From: Azotimanducus chitobiosivorans
GTDB taxonomy: Bacteria; Pseudomonadota; Gammaproteobacteria; Pseudomonadales; Azotimanducaceae
Length of the DNA stretch: 64,000 nucleotides
Direction of reading: 5' to 3'
Assembly: GCA_965200235.1 (NCBI GenBank)
Contig: OZ241339.1
Coordinates: 620,001-684,000, forward strand
The position numbers were made by a program, and so were the translations under genes. Position 1 is the first letter of the stretch; the number at the start of each line of letters is the position of its first letter. A model generated the notes under the pieces. The model worked only from the letters and a program-made list of their open reading frames with translations. It had not been told where the DNA came from and did not search any database. This document shows, in pieces, positions 26,671 to 35,400 of the stretch.

Positions 26671-27818
26671 CATAAAAGCTCAGCAAGATTTCGCAATGCC
26701 TGATCGAGGGGGAGGGCTTGAATTCCGTCGAAATAGAGGGGTGAATCGCCACCGTAGAAGATGAATGCCTTGCTGTCGGGATAGTCCTTTTGGAACTCGC
26801 GGAGTGCGCGCGTGTCTTTGCTATGGAGCTGTCGAGCGCGTTTGACTTCGATCGCGACCAGTCCGCGCGGGCCGTAGAGCACGAAATCAATCTCTAGCCC
26901 GCCGCGGGTGCGCCAGAAATGCGGCGCATATTCAAATCTCGAATAGTGGTTGGCGGCAAGCAGCTCTTGAAGCACGAGGGTTTCAAGCGCGGGTCCGTCC
27001 ATGTTGCCCGCTGAATGAAGCGGACCCTGCGGTCGCAGTGTGCGGAATACGCCCACATCGAAGAAATAGAATTTGCTTTGCGCGATGAGCTGGCGCTTGG
27101 CGCTGCGCGCAAAGACGGGTAGGCGGACGGCAAGCAGCAGGTCTTCTAGGATCGAGAAATATCGCTCGGCGACGCCGCGTGCCACCTGCGCCTCGCGCGC
27201 CACCGTGCTGATGTTGAGTACTTGGCCTTGGGAGAGGGATGCGGTCTCAAGAAAGCGCGAAAAATGACCTATGTTTCGCGTCAGTCCTTCCTGCAAGACT
27301 TCTTCGCGAAGATAGGTCTGCACATAGTCCTTGAGGTACTGCGCCGGGTCGGGGTCGCTGAATCTCGCTGGCAGATGGCCGAAGCGCAGCGCATCCTCAA
27401 GATCAAACGCACGCCCTAGTTCGGGCGCCGTGAGCGGGTGCATCTGATAGGTGCGTGCGCGCCCTGCAAGCAGATTGACACCGCGCCGCCTCAGCGTGCG
27501 CGCGCTCGACCCAGTCAAGATGAATCGAAGTCCTCTCGACTCTATCAGGTGATGCACTTCATGAAGCACCTGAGGGATACGCTGCACTTCGTCGATGACA
27601 ACCCAGCGCGAGAAGTCTTCCGCGGGTATCAGACGCCGCAACTGACTCGGTTCGGCGACGAGCGGGTTGTAGAACTCGGACTGCAGCAGGTTGATGAACA
27701 ACGCGTCAGGCACGTTCTTCCTGAGCCAGGTCGTCTTGCCCGTGCCCCGTGGCCCGAACAGAAAGAAGCTCTTACCCGAAGTGAGCGGATGCGCTAGCAG
27801 TCGTGGGAAATGCCGCAT
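26670..27818 (-). CDS. AAA ATPase with DUF4143 C-terminus
   Basis: 382 residues. GPRGTGKTTWL is Walker A (about 22-32), WVVIDEVQRIPQ Walker B, and ILTGSSARTLRR sensor 1. The C-terminal DUF4143 domain has a PD-(D/E)XK-like core, EIDFVLYGPRGLVAIEVKRA, with D and ExK in the right spacing. Proteins of this COG1373 type are common, often near toxin-antitoxin genes; their biochemical role is unclear. A two-gene tail (tiny frame and 73-residue gene) follows closely. Confidence 0.88.
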   Translation of the reverse strand: MRHFPRLLAHPLTSGKSFFLFGPRGTGKTTWLRKNVPDALFINLLQSEFYNPLVAEPSQLRRLIPAEDFSRWVVIDEVQRIPQVLHEVHHLIESRGLRFILTGSSARTLRRRGVNLLAGRARTYQMHPLTAPELGRAFDLEDALRFGHLPARFSDPDPAQYLKDYVQTYLREEVLQEGLTRNIGHFSRFLETASLSQGQVLNISTVAREAQVARGVAERYFSILEDLLLAVRLPVFARSAKRQLIAQSKFYFFDVGVFRTLRPQGPLHSAGNMDGPALETLVLQELLAANHYSRFEYAPHFWRTRGGLEIDFVLYGPRGLVAIEVKRARQLHSKDTRALREFQKDYPDSKAFIFYGGDSPLYFDGIQALPLDQALRNLAELL

Positions 27819-27869
27819 GTGGTGCCGCCTCGCGTTGAACGCACTCGTGGCGTGAATCCGAGATTATAG

Positions 27870-27928
27870 TGCGTATTTTCACTTGGAAACTAAAAAAATC
27901 CTGCGTATTTTCATGTTTGGAAGTCAAA
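27870..27928. repeat. Imperfect direct repeat in the AAA/P450 divergent region
   Basis: TGCGTATTTTCA occurs at 27870-27881 and again at 27902-27913, each followed by a similar segment (CTTGGAAACTAAA and TGTTTGGAAGTCAAA). The 32-bp period puts both copies on one helix face three turns apart, as in tandem operator sites. It lies 50-110 bp upstream of the AAA gene start and 150-200 bp upstream of the P450 gene. Confidence 0.45.
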
Positions 27929-28074
27929 TTACTTTGAAAAGAGACGTACAGACAGCCCCGCCACACCTTCTGTCACCGCTCCGCGTCAAAGTTATTGGTT
28001 GATTGACACGCACCATCGCGCTAACCTTGCGCACAGTTGCTAGCCACCCGCATATTCGGAGCGAAAGACCACGC

Positions 28075-29328
28075 ATGCTTGACTTGTCACCTGATACCAA
28101 TCTCCTAGATCCGCATCTGATTCCGAGTAACTCCGGACCGCCGCACCAGCTGTTTGACGCGTGGCGCGAATCGGACCCGATTCATTGGAATCCGCCCTCG
28201 GAGAGCTACAGCCCGCCGAATCCGGCCACCTTTGTCAGCAAAGGCTTCTATGTGCTGACCCGCCACGCCGATGTGCGTGAAGTCTCGCTCGATCAAGAAC
28301 GATTCTCGTCCCACGATGGCGGGCCGACCATTTGGGATTTTGAGGGCGAGCAGCTGATGCGTCAGCGCGCCGGGCTCATGGGCATGAGGCCAGACGACCA
28401 CACGGCGACCAAGGCGCTTGTCGGACCGCCGTTCGGCGCCAAGGAACTATCGAGCTTCTACCCCGAGGTGCAGCAGGTGGCGGAAGAGATCGTGGACTCG
28501 GTGGCGAAGCGAGGCAAGTGCGAGTTCGCATTTGATGTCGCTTCCAAGCTGCCGGTCTATACCTTCTGCAAGCTGCTCGGCGTGGCCGATGCGATGCGCG
28601 AGCAGGTCTTTACGCTTGGCAACATGCTTGCTGACATCGAGAAGCGAGACGATGCGCATGGCGAGGACTACGCCGGCCCGGAGCTCATGCGCATTGGCAA
28701 CGAGCTCGCGCAGGAAAAACTTGAAAGCCCAGACAATTCGGCGATGAGCCGCCTCGTGCATGGCGAGGTGGAAGGGCGCAAGCTCGACGCGGCGGGCCTC
28801 GGCATGTTCTTCGTGACGCTGGCGATCGCCGGTCACGAGACGACGCGCAACACGGCCACGCATTTCCTGCGGCTGATGAGCGAGCATCCTGATCAATACG
28901 CACTCCTGAGAAGCGATCTCGACAAGTACCTGCCGAACGCCATTGAAGAAGTGCTGAGGCATTCGCCGCCGGTGATCAAGTTCCGCCGCACGGTCACGCG
29001 AGACACCGAAGTCGGCGGTCATCAGTTCCGCACAGGCGACAAGATTTACCTCTCTTATGCCGCCGCCAACCACGATCCGGCTGTGTTTGACGACCCGCAC
29101 ACATTCGACATCACGCGGCGCAATGCGCGCAAGCACCTGGCGTTTGGCGTCGGCCCGCACTTTTGCATGGGCGCGGCGCTCGCGCGCTATCAGTTGCGCG
29201 CGCTTCTCACGCAATGGATCACGCGCCTGCCGGATTATTCGATTGACGGCGAGATGGAGATGCTGCCGAGCATCTGGTTCAACGCGGTGGTAAAAATGCC
29301 GCTTCGCTTTACGCCTGAAGCGGCGTAG
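28075..29328 (+). CDS. Cytochrome P450
   Basis: 417 residues from the ATG at 28075, preceded by GGAG; a TTG at 28003 adds 24 unconvincing residues. AIAGHETTRNTATH is the I-helix oxygen-activation site, EEVLRHSPP gives ExxR, and FGVGPHFCMGAALAR is the haem loop with cysteine near 364. The H-helix region and HLAFGVGPH resemble bacterial P450s acting on steroids, terpenoids or fatty acids. It starts a tight gene series with SDR, GST, SDR and SRPBCC genes. Confidence 0.93.
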   Translation: MLDLSPDTNLLDPHLIPSNSGPPHQLFDAWRESDPIHWNPPSESYSPPNPATFVSKGFYVLTRHADVREVSLDQERFSSHDGGPTIWDFEGEQLMRQRAGLMGMRPDDHTATKALVGPPFGAKELSSFYPEVQQVAEEIVDSVAKRGKCEFAFDVASKLPVYTFCKLLGVADAMREQVFTLGNMLADIEKRDDAHGEDYAGPELMRIGNELAQEKLESPDNSAMSRLVHGEVEGRKLDAAGLGMFFVTLAIAGHETTRNTATHFLRLMSEHPDQYALLRSDLDKYLPNAIEEVLRHSPPVIKFRRTVTRDTEVGGHQFRTGDKIYLSYAAANHDPAVFDDPHTFDITRRNARKHLAFGVGPHFCMGAALARYQLRALLTQWITRLPDYSIDGEMEMLPSIWFNAVVKMPLRFTPEAA

Positions 29329-29344
29329 TTGCAGGAGAAGCCAG

Positions 29345-30235
29345 ATGGAAGTCAATGGTATTGGCGCCGCGGTCACCGGCGGTGGCAACGGCATCGGCAG
29401 GGCTATCGCACTCGCGCTTGGGCGCGCCGGCGCGAAGGTGGCGGTTGGCGATCTTGAATTAGGCGCCGCAGAGGCGGTAGCTGCCGAACTTCGCGAGCGA
29501 GGCGGCGAGGCTATTGCCGTTTCGCTCGATGTCACCGACGAGGCCAGCGTGAGCGACTTCGCGGATGCGGCCTGGGCTGCGTTCGGCTCGGTGCAGCTAC
29601 TTGTGAACAATGCAGGTGTGATGTCGCCCGTGTCGCCGCTTGCGGACATGACCGAAGATGACTACGCGTGGGTGTTTTCAGTCAACGTGGGGGGCGTGTT
29701 GAGGGGTGTGCGGACATTTGTGCCAAGGTTCGCGCAAGCTGGCGAGCCTGCGCATGTTCTCAACACCGGAAGCGAGCATTCGCTCGGCGTGCCGCATGTT
29801 GGCGGAGGTCTCTACACCGCGTCGAAGCACGCGGTGATCGGTCTTTCGGACGTGCTGCGCGCTGAATTGCCCGCGCACATCGGAGTCAGTGTGCTGTGTC
29901 CGGGACTCGTTGGCTCCACGCTCTGGAAAGCGAGCGAGCGTCGTCCCGATGCGCTCGGCGGACCGAGCGAAGCCTCGGAAATGGCTGGCGAATTTATGAA
30001 TCATATGGGCATGTCCGCGGAAGAAGTGGCTGAAAAGGCGGTCGCCGGTGTGCGCCGCGGCGACTTTCTGATTCCCACGCATGCCCATTCGGTCAAGTTT
30101 GCGGCCAAGCGCTGGCGAGAGATCGAATCTGCGTTTCAAGCCTACGCGCCGCATTACGACGGTGACGAGAAGTTCGATCTCACCCAGATCATGGCGGGCC
30201 AGTTGCACGCCCAGTCGCAGGAGTCATCAGCATGA
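29345..30235 (+). CDS. SDR family oxidoreductase
   Basis: 296 residues with an AGGAGA ribosome site. TGGGNGIGRAIALALG is the cofactor-binding loop, VGDLEL after strand two suggests NAD preference, NNAGVMSP is present, and the active site is YTASK. The C-terminal 60 residues extend beyond a minimal SDR. It overlaps the GST gene by 4 bp (ATGA), so the two are coupled. Confidence 0.9.
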   Translation: MEVNGIGAAVTGGGNGIGRAIALALGRAGAKVAVGDLELGAAEAVAAELRERGGEAIAVSLDVTDEASVSDFADAAWAAFGSVQLLVNNAGVMSPVSPLADMTEDDYAWVFSVNVGGVLRGVRTFVPRFAQAGEPAHVLNTGSEHSLGVPHVGGGLYTASKHAVIGLSDVLRAELPAHIGVSVLCPGLVGSTLWKASERRPDALGGPSEASEMAGEFMNHMGMSAEEVAEKAVAGVRRGDFLIPTHAHSVKFAAKRWREIESAFQAYAPHYDGDEKFDLTQIMAGQLHAQSQESSA

Positions 30236-30927
30236 CGATCACCTTGTATCAATTCGCAACATCGCCCTTCACCGAGAAGGTGCGGCGGGCGCTCAACTAC
30301 AAAGGACTCGCGTTCGATGTGCATGATGTGGATCGCATTAAAGCGCGTTCCGGCGGCTATGGAGAGGTAAGCGAGAGCGGTAAGTTCCCGGCGATTGTTG
30401 ACGACGGCACTGTCGTGCTCGATTCGACCGACATCATGTATCACTTGGAGGCTGCGTATCCTGAGCCGCCGCTTGTGCCCGAGGATGCGCGCGATCATGC
30501 GCTCGCCCATGCGATCGAGGAGTGGGCTGACGAGAGCCTGTATTTTTACGAGATGACCATGCGGCTCACGTGGGAGAACAATCTCGAAGCGGCGCTCGAT
30601 GAATTTGCCGAGACGCTGCCCGGGGTGCCGAAGCCGCAGCTCAAAGAGCTCATTCGCACGGCAACGGGCGAAATCATCACCGCCCAGGGCATTGGCCGAA
30701 AGTCGCGCTCGCGCGTTGTGGGAGATGCGACGCGCCATTTCGAGATGCTTGAGAAGCTGCTTCAAGGTCGCGATTGGCTGGTGGGCGATCATGCGAGCTT
30801 TGCGGACTTTGCGGTGATTGGACAGCTAAACGCGCTCTTGTACGCCGAAGAAGCGCGCGCAGCCGCCGAAGGCAAGCAGGCCATCGCCGATTGGATGGCG
30901 CGCCTTGACGAGGTCGCGCCGAAGTAG
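30232..30927 (+). CDS. Glutathione S-transferase family protein
   Basis: 231 residues. The N-terminal thioredoxin-like half begins ITLYQFATSPFTEKVRRALNYKGL, with a serine (ATSPF) where catalytic residues usually lie, followed by KFPAIVDDGTVVLDSTDIM, the cis-proline and glutathione contact region. The C-terminal half is helical (DHASFADFAVIGQLNAL). It may conjugate, isomerise or dehalogenate an intermediate of the P450/SDR pathway. Confidence 0.88.
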   Translation: MTITLYQFATSPFTEKVRRALNYKGLAFDVHDVDRIKARSGGYGEVSESGKFPAIVDDGTVVLDSTDIMYHLEAAYPEPPLVPEDARDHALAHAIEEWADESLYFYEMTMRLTWENNLEAALDEFAETLPGVPKPQLKELIRTATGEIITAQGIGRKSRSRVVGDATRHFEMLEKLLQGRDWLVGDHASFADFAVIGQLNALLYAEEARAAAEGKQAIADWMARLDEVAPK

Positions 30928-30931
30928 CTCA

Positions 30932-31900
30932 ATGACAGCCAAGCACTCGACGATTTGGCGGGCGCTTGGCACGGCGGTTCGTGACCGAGCCAAGGGTCGG
31001 GGCGTGATCGCGCCGGTGTTGAAGGGCGTTCGCCTTGACTCGAAAACATGCCTCGTCACAGGCGCGCGCAGCGGTCTTGGCAAGGCGGTGGCAGTGGCGC
31101 TTGCCGCGCGCGGCGCGCGCGTGCTCCTTGCGTGCCGTCCTAGACACGACGGGCTTGTTGAAGAGATCAGCGCCGCTTCCGGTTCAGATCAAGTGGTCAT
31201 GCACGAAGTTGATCTTGCCGACCTCGACTCGGTCGGCGCCCTGTGCGCGAAGCTCAAGGAAGAGGCGACGCGCATCGATATCGCGGTATTCAACGCGGGA
31301 CTCATGCCGCGCACGGCGCGCAAGTCTGTGCAAGGGTTTGAACTGATGTTCGCCGTGCATTTTCTCGCCAATCGACTGCTCGCCGAGCGCATGGTTGCGG
31401 ACGGCGTGCTCGCACCGTCCGCAGATGGAGATGCGCGCCCGCGGCTCATCTTTGTCTCTTCGGAAGCGCACCGCTCGTCGCCGCCAATTGATTTCGAGCA
31501 GTTTGCCCGATTCACGCCCTATGGCCTCAAGGATGGCTTGAAGCACTACGGCGTCAGCAAGCTGCACCTCACGACCTATGCGCGTGCGCTCGCGCGTCGC
31601 TTGGGCGACGATTTTGCTGTGCATTCGCTGTGCCCCGGACCGGTCAACTCCAAGATGGCGCGAGAAGCGCCGTGGTTCCTCAAGCCGCTCGTCTCACTCA
31701 TCATGCGCAGTTTTTTCTTGACCCCAGAGAAGGCGGCCGAGGCCGTGCTGCATCTCGCCTGCGCCGAAGATGCTGGTTCGCGCACTGGCATCTACCTGCA
31801 CATGATGCGTGAAAAGGCGGTCTCGCCTCTGGCCGAGGATGTTGCGAACGGGCAACAGTTGATTGAACATAGCGATACACTTCTGACACATTACCTGTAG
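30932..31900 (+). CDS. SDR family oxidoreductase, retinol-dehydrogenase-like
   Basis: 322 residues from the ATG at 30932, four bases after the GST stop; a TTG at 30905 inside the GST gene is less likely. TGARSGLGKAVAVALA is the cofactor motif, ACRPR after strand two points to NADP preference, VFNAGLMP replaces the usual NNAG, and YGVSKLHL is the active site. The protein resembles WWOX/retinol-dehydrogenase type SDRs with a longer C-terminus. Confidence 0.9.
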   Translation: MTAKHSTIWRALGTAVRDRAKGRGVIAPVLKGVRLDSKTCLVTGARSGLGKAVAVALAARGARVLLACRPRHDGLVEEISAASGSDQVVMHEVDLADLDSVGALCAKLKEEATRIDIAVFNAGLMPRTARKSVQGFELMFAVHFLANRLLAERMVADGVLAPSADGDARPRLIFVSSEAHRSSPPIDFEQFARFTPYGLKDGLKHYGVSKLHLTTYARALARRLGDDFAVHSLCPGPVNSKMAREAPWFLKPLVSLIMRSFFLTPEKAAEAVLHLACAEDAGSRTGIYLHMMREKAVSPLAEDVANGQQLIEHSDTLLTHYL

Positions 31901-31921
31901 GCAAAAGAGCAGGCAAAAGAC

Positions 31922-32380
31922 ATGTTCAAGCACACAGTTGAATCAGACGAGATCGTGATTGATGCGCCGATCGAGCTTGCTTGGTCGATCTTGACGGACA
32001 CCACCACCTACGGCGAATGGAATCCGTTCACGCCGAAGATCGAGACCGATTTTGCAATCGGTTCGGAGGTGCGCCTCGCAGTGCACTTCGGCAAACTCAA
32101 GCTCGATCAAACCGAGATCATGCGCGCATTCGAAGCCCCGATGCGCCTTGCTTGGGGCGCTGGCATGTACAAAATCGGCTCGTTCCCGCTTGTGACCGCG
32201 CTGCGCGAGCAATGCTTGACAAAGCTCGGTGACGCGCGTTGCAGCTATGTCAGCCGCGACCATCTCTCCGGGTTGATCACGCCGCTGGTGAGGATTTCCT
32301 TCGGCAAAGCCATGCGCGATGGTTTTAATGCCGCCGGAAATGGATTGAAGCGGTACGCGGAGGCGCGGCATTCTGGCTAA
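31922..32380 (+). CDS. SRPBCC (START-like) family protein
   Basis: 152 residues. It opens with the typical first strand and helix of the polyketide-cyclase/START-like superfamily (EIVIDAPIELAWSILTD, then YGEWNPFTPKIE) and ends with a long C-terminal helix (MRDGFNAAGNGLKRYAEARH). Such proteins bind hydrophobic ligands in a deep cavity. It is the last gene of the P450-SDR-GST-SDR series. Confidence 0.85.
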   Translation: MFKHTVESDEIVIDAPIELAWSILTDTTTYGEWNPFTPKIETDFAIGSEVRLAVHFGKLKLDQTEIMRAFEAPMRLAWGAGMYKIGSFPLVTALREQCLTKLGDARCSYVSRDHLSGLITPLVRISFGKAMRDGFNAAGNGLKRYAEARHSG

Positions 32381-32474
32381 GGTCGTGTTCACACGCCCTA
32401 AGGAAAGAGACGCATATTAAGTCGCTGATAGAATAACCGACGTTCGGGAAAGCAACATGTCTTGAGAGGTGGAA

Positions 32475-35400
32475 ATGAGCGAGGCCTCAACGAGGCAGGA
32501 CATCATCACTACCGCCATTGAGCAGGCGGCCGAGATGAACCCGCAGGAGACCGATGGCGAGTGGCTCGAAGTCGTCACCGTAGAGTCAGCGCCATATATC
32601 AAAGAATGGGACATCGCCGAGTGCTGGCATTGGCGCGAATGGCCTGATCGTCAGCATTACTTCGAGGAAACCACCAAGCAGGATCCCGGCATAGACGCCG
32701 TAGCGCGGCGTCGCAGCGACGGGCGCTACATCGCGATCCAGTGCAAATCTCGTAAGCTCGACGAAGCTGGCTGCGGCGCTTCAATCAAGGACGATGAAAT
32801 AGCGAAATTCGGGCTCGCATCCGCAGATGAATTCTGGGCCGAACGCTGGCTTGTCACCAATGGCGATACGCCGCTTTCGAGTGGCGCAGCGAACGCACTG
32901 GCGATTCATGGCAAACCTCTGAAGCTGGTCAACATCACCAACGATCTGCATCAGCAACAGCAGGCGAACGCCACAACCAATACGGTCTCCGAAGGCGACG
33001 ACGGGTTGCGGAGCAAATCCAATATGCAAGATGAAGCCGTTGCGAAAAGCGTCCGCATCCTTCAGAGCCAAGCGCGCTCGGAGAGCGGTGGACTGCCGGT
33101 GGGCGAAGCGCGGGGAAGAATCATCCTGCCGTGCGGAACGGGCAAGACGCGCATTTCGCTGCGCATCATCGAAGCATTGACGCCTGAACGCGGGCTCTCC
33201 ATCGTGCTCTGTCCATCGATTGCGCTCGTCGCCCAGATACGGCGCGAGTATCTGCAACACGCAAGTGTGTCGCTTGATGTACTGGCTGTTTGCTCTGATG
33301 AGAGCGCTGGCTACGATCCCAAGAAAGAGGGCAGCCGCAACGCGACGCTCGACCCGACGGTTGACAACAGCAATGTCAGCGCGTCCGACATCAAGGGCAA
33401 GGTCACCACCGATGCTGGCGAGATCGCGAATTGGATGCGAGAGGACGCGCTCGGGAAAAGCATCAAGGTGCTCATCGGCACCTATCAGAGCAGCGCGAAG
33501 GTATCGGAAGCGCTTCTTGACGCAGGCATCCGGGCGAGCGTCATGATCGCCGACGAAGCGCATAGAACGGCAGGATTGAAGCGCAAGAACTCGAAGTCGG
33601 CGGCGGCGAACAAGGAAGAGCAGCGTCTTCGCGACTTCACCGTCTGCCATGACAACAGCAAATTCCCTGTGACGTACCGCGTCTATCAGACCGCGACGCC
33701 ACGCCTCTATGACGTCAAGCGTCCCACTGGCAACCCAAACTGGATCGTCCGCTCGATGGACGACGAAACGACCTTCGGTGTGGAGCTCTATCGCAAGAGC
33801 TACCAGGAAGCCGTGCAGAGCCGCTGGCTGTCCGACTATCGCATTATTGCGCTCGGCATCAACGACCCGGACGCCTACAAGACCGCGAACGACCTCGCCA
33901 AGGCGACAAAAAGTACCGGGCGCGGCCAGCTGACGACCACGGATTACCTACGGGGCTTGGCGTTCGCGCTGACCATGGGCGGCGCCACGCAAGGCGATGC
34001 GGTCGATATCAAATCGTGCATCGCCTTTATGAACACCGTGGACAAGTCCAAGAACATGGCGGCGGACCTGCAAAGCGACCATGTAAAGCAGTGGATCTCG
34101 CGCTGGCTCAGCGAAAACGCCGATGGCAGGCGCGTATCCGACTTTTCCCTTGAGCATCTCGACGCTTCGAGCAATGCGGCGGCGCGCGAAACCGCCAAGG
34201 GGCGGCTGGCCGCTGCCGATACGGCGCATCCTCACGGCATCATCAATGTTGGGATATTCGGAGAAGGCACCGATTCGCCGAGTTTGAGCGCGGTGGCGTT
34301 TTTGGAAGCGCGCAAGAGCCCCATCGATGTTGTCCAGGCCGTGGGTAGGGCGATGCGCACTGCGCCCGGCAAGGAACTCGGCTACATCGTCTGTCCGGTC
34401 GTTATTCCGCCAACCGCCGACCCAGAGAAGTGGCTGAGCACAAGTGCGCCGGAAGAGGGATGGAAAGAACTCGGTCAAATCTTGCTTGCCTTGCGCGCTC
34501 ACGATCAACGCATCGAAGAAAATCTTGGTGATCTCCTGCAACTGTACATCCCGAACCCGCCGCCGGTGGAGCGGACTTTGGTGGCGATCGCTGCCGGTGA
34601 AGGCAGGCGCATACAGTACGGCGAAGTGCAAGGCCCGCCCGGCGCCGCGCAGCACGCTGTCGAGCAAGCGCTCGCAGGCAAGAGCCGCTTTGAGGCGGGC
34701 ATCGCGCGTCTGAACGAGCAGCCCGATTCTAAAGAGGATGATGGTAGCGAGTCCGGTGTGTTTGTCATCGGCGAACAGCCTGCGGAATACGAAGCGTCCA
34801 AGGTGGAGATGACACAAATTCTCATCGGCAAGAAGCACAGCGATGGCAGCGTCGAGCTTCGTGCGGACTCGGTGGTGCGCGATGCGGCGCTTGCGGGCGA
34901 GGCGCGAGGCATTGTGAACATACAGAAAACCCAGGCACGCGCCCGCAAGATGATCAACACTGGCGAAGGCGGCATTCGCGTGCGGCCGGGCAGCGCGCGC
35001 ACGCCTCGAAAAACCGCCAAGGAACGAGCGGAAGAGCAGGGGCAGCTCATGCTCAAGCTGAGCGGGCTTGAGGAGTATGGCAACGCCATCAAGATGAACC
35101 TCTTATCGAAGTCGGGCTTAAGCGGCAATCGCGTCATGCGCGATCTCAACATATTGGAATCGAGCATCGCCGAAGCTGCGCATCATATGCGCGCCGATGG
35201 CTTGCTGCCCGCTCTGAACACGCACTTCGGACTCGACCGCCTCAAGGAGACAGGGTCGAAGCAGGCCGATGGCTGTACGATCGCCGCGCTCTTGATGATG
35301 AACGCCGCGATGCTGCATCAGCGCATCAGCAATGGCGGCTGGCTCTCTGGCATCAGCGACCTTGCGCTCATCAAGAACGAGGCCGATGTCGCGCGCAAGC

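Noticed and set aside
28447..29649. 400-residue minus-strand frame over P450 and SDR genes
   Set aside because: Antisense shadow with low-complexity Ser/Ala and Arg composition.
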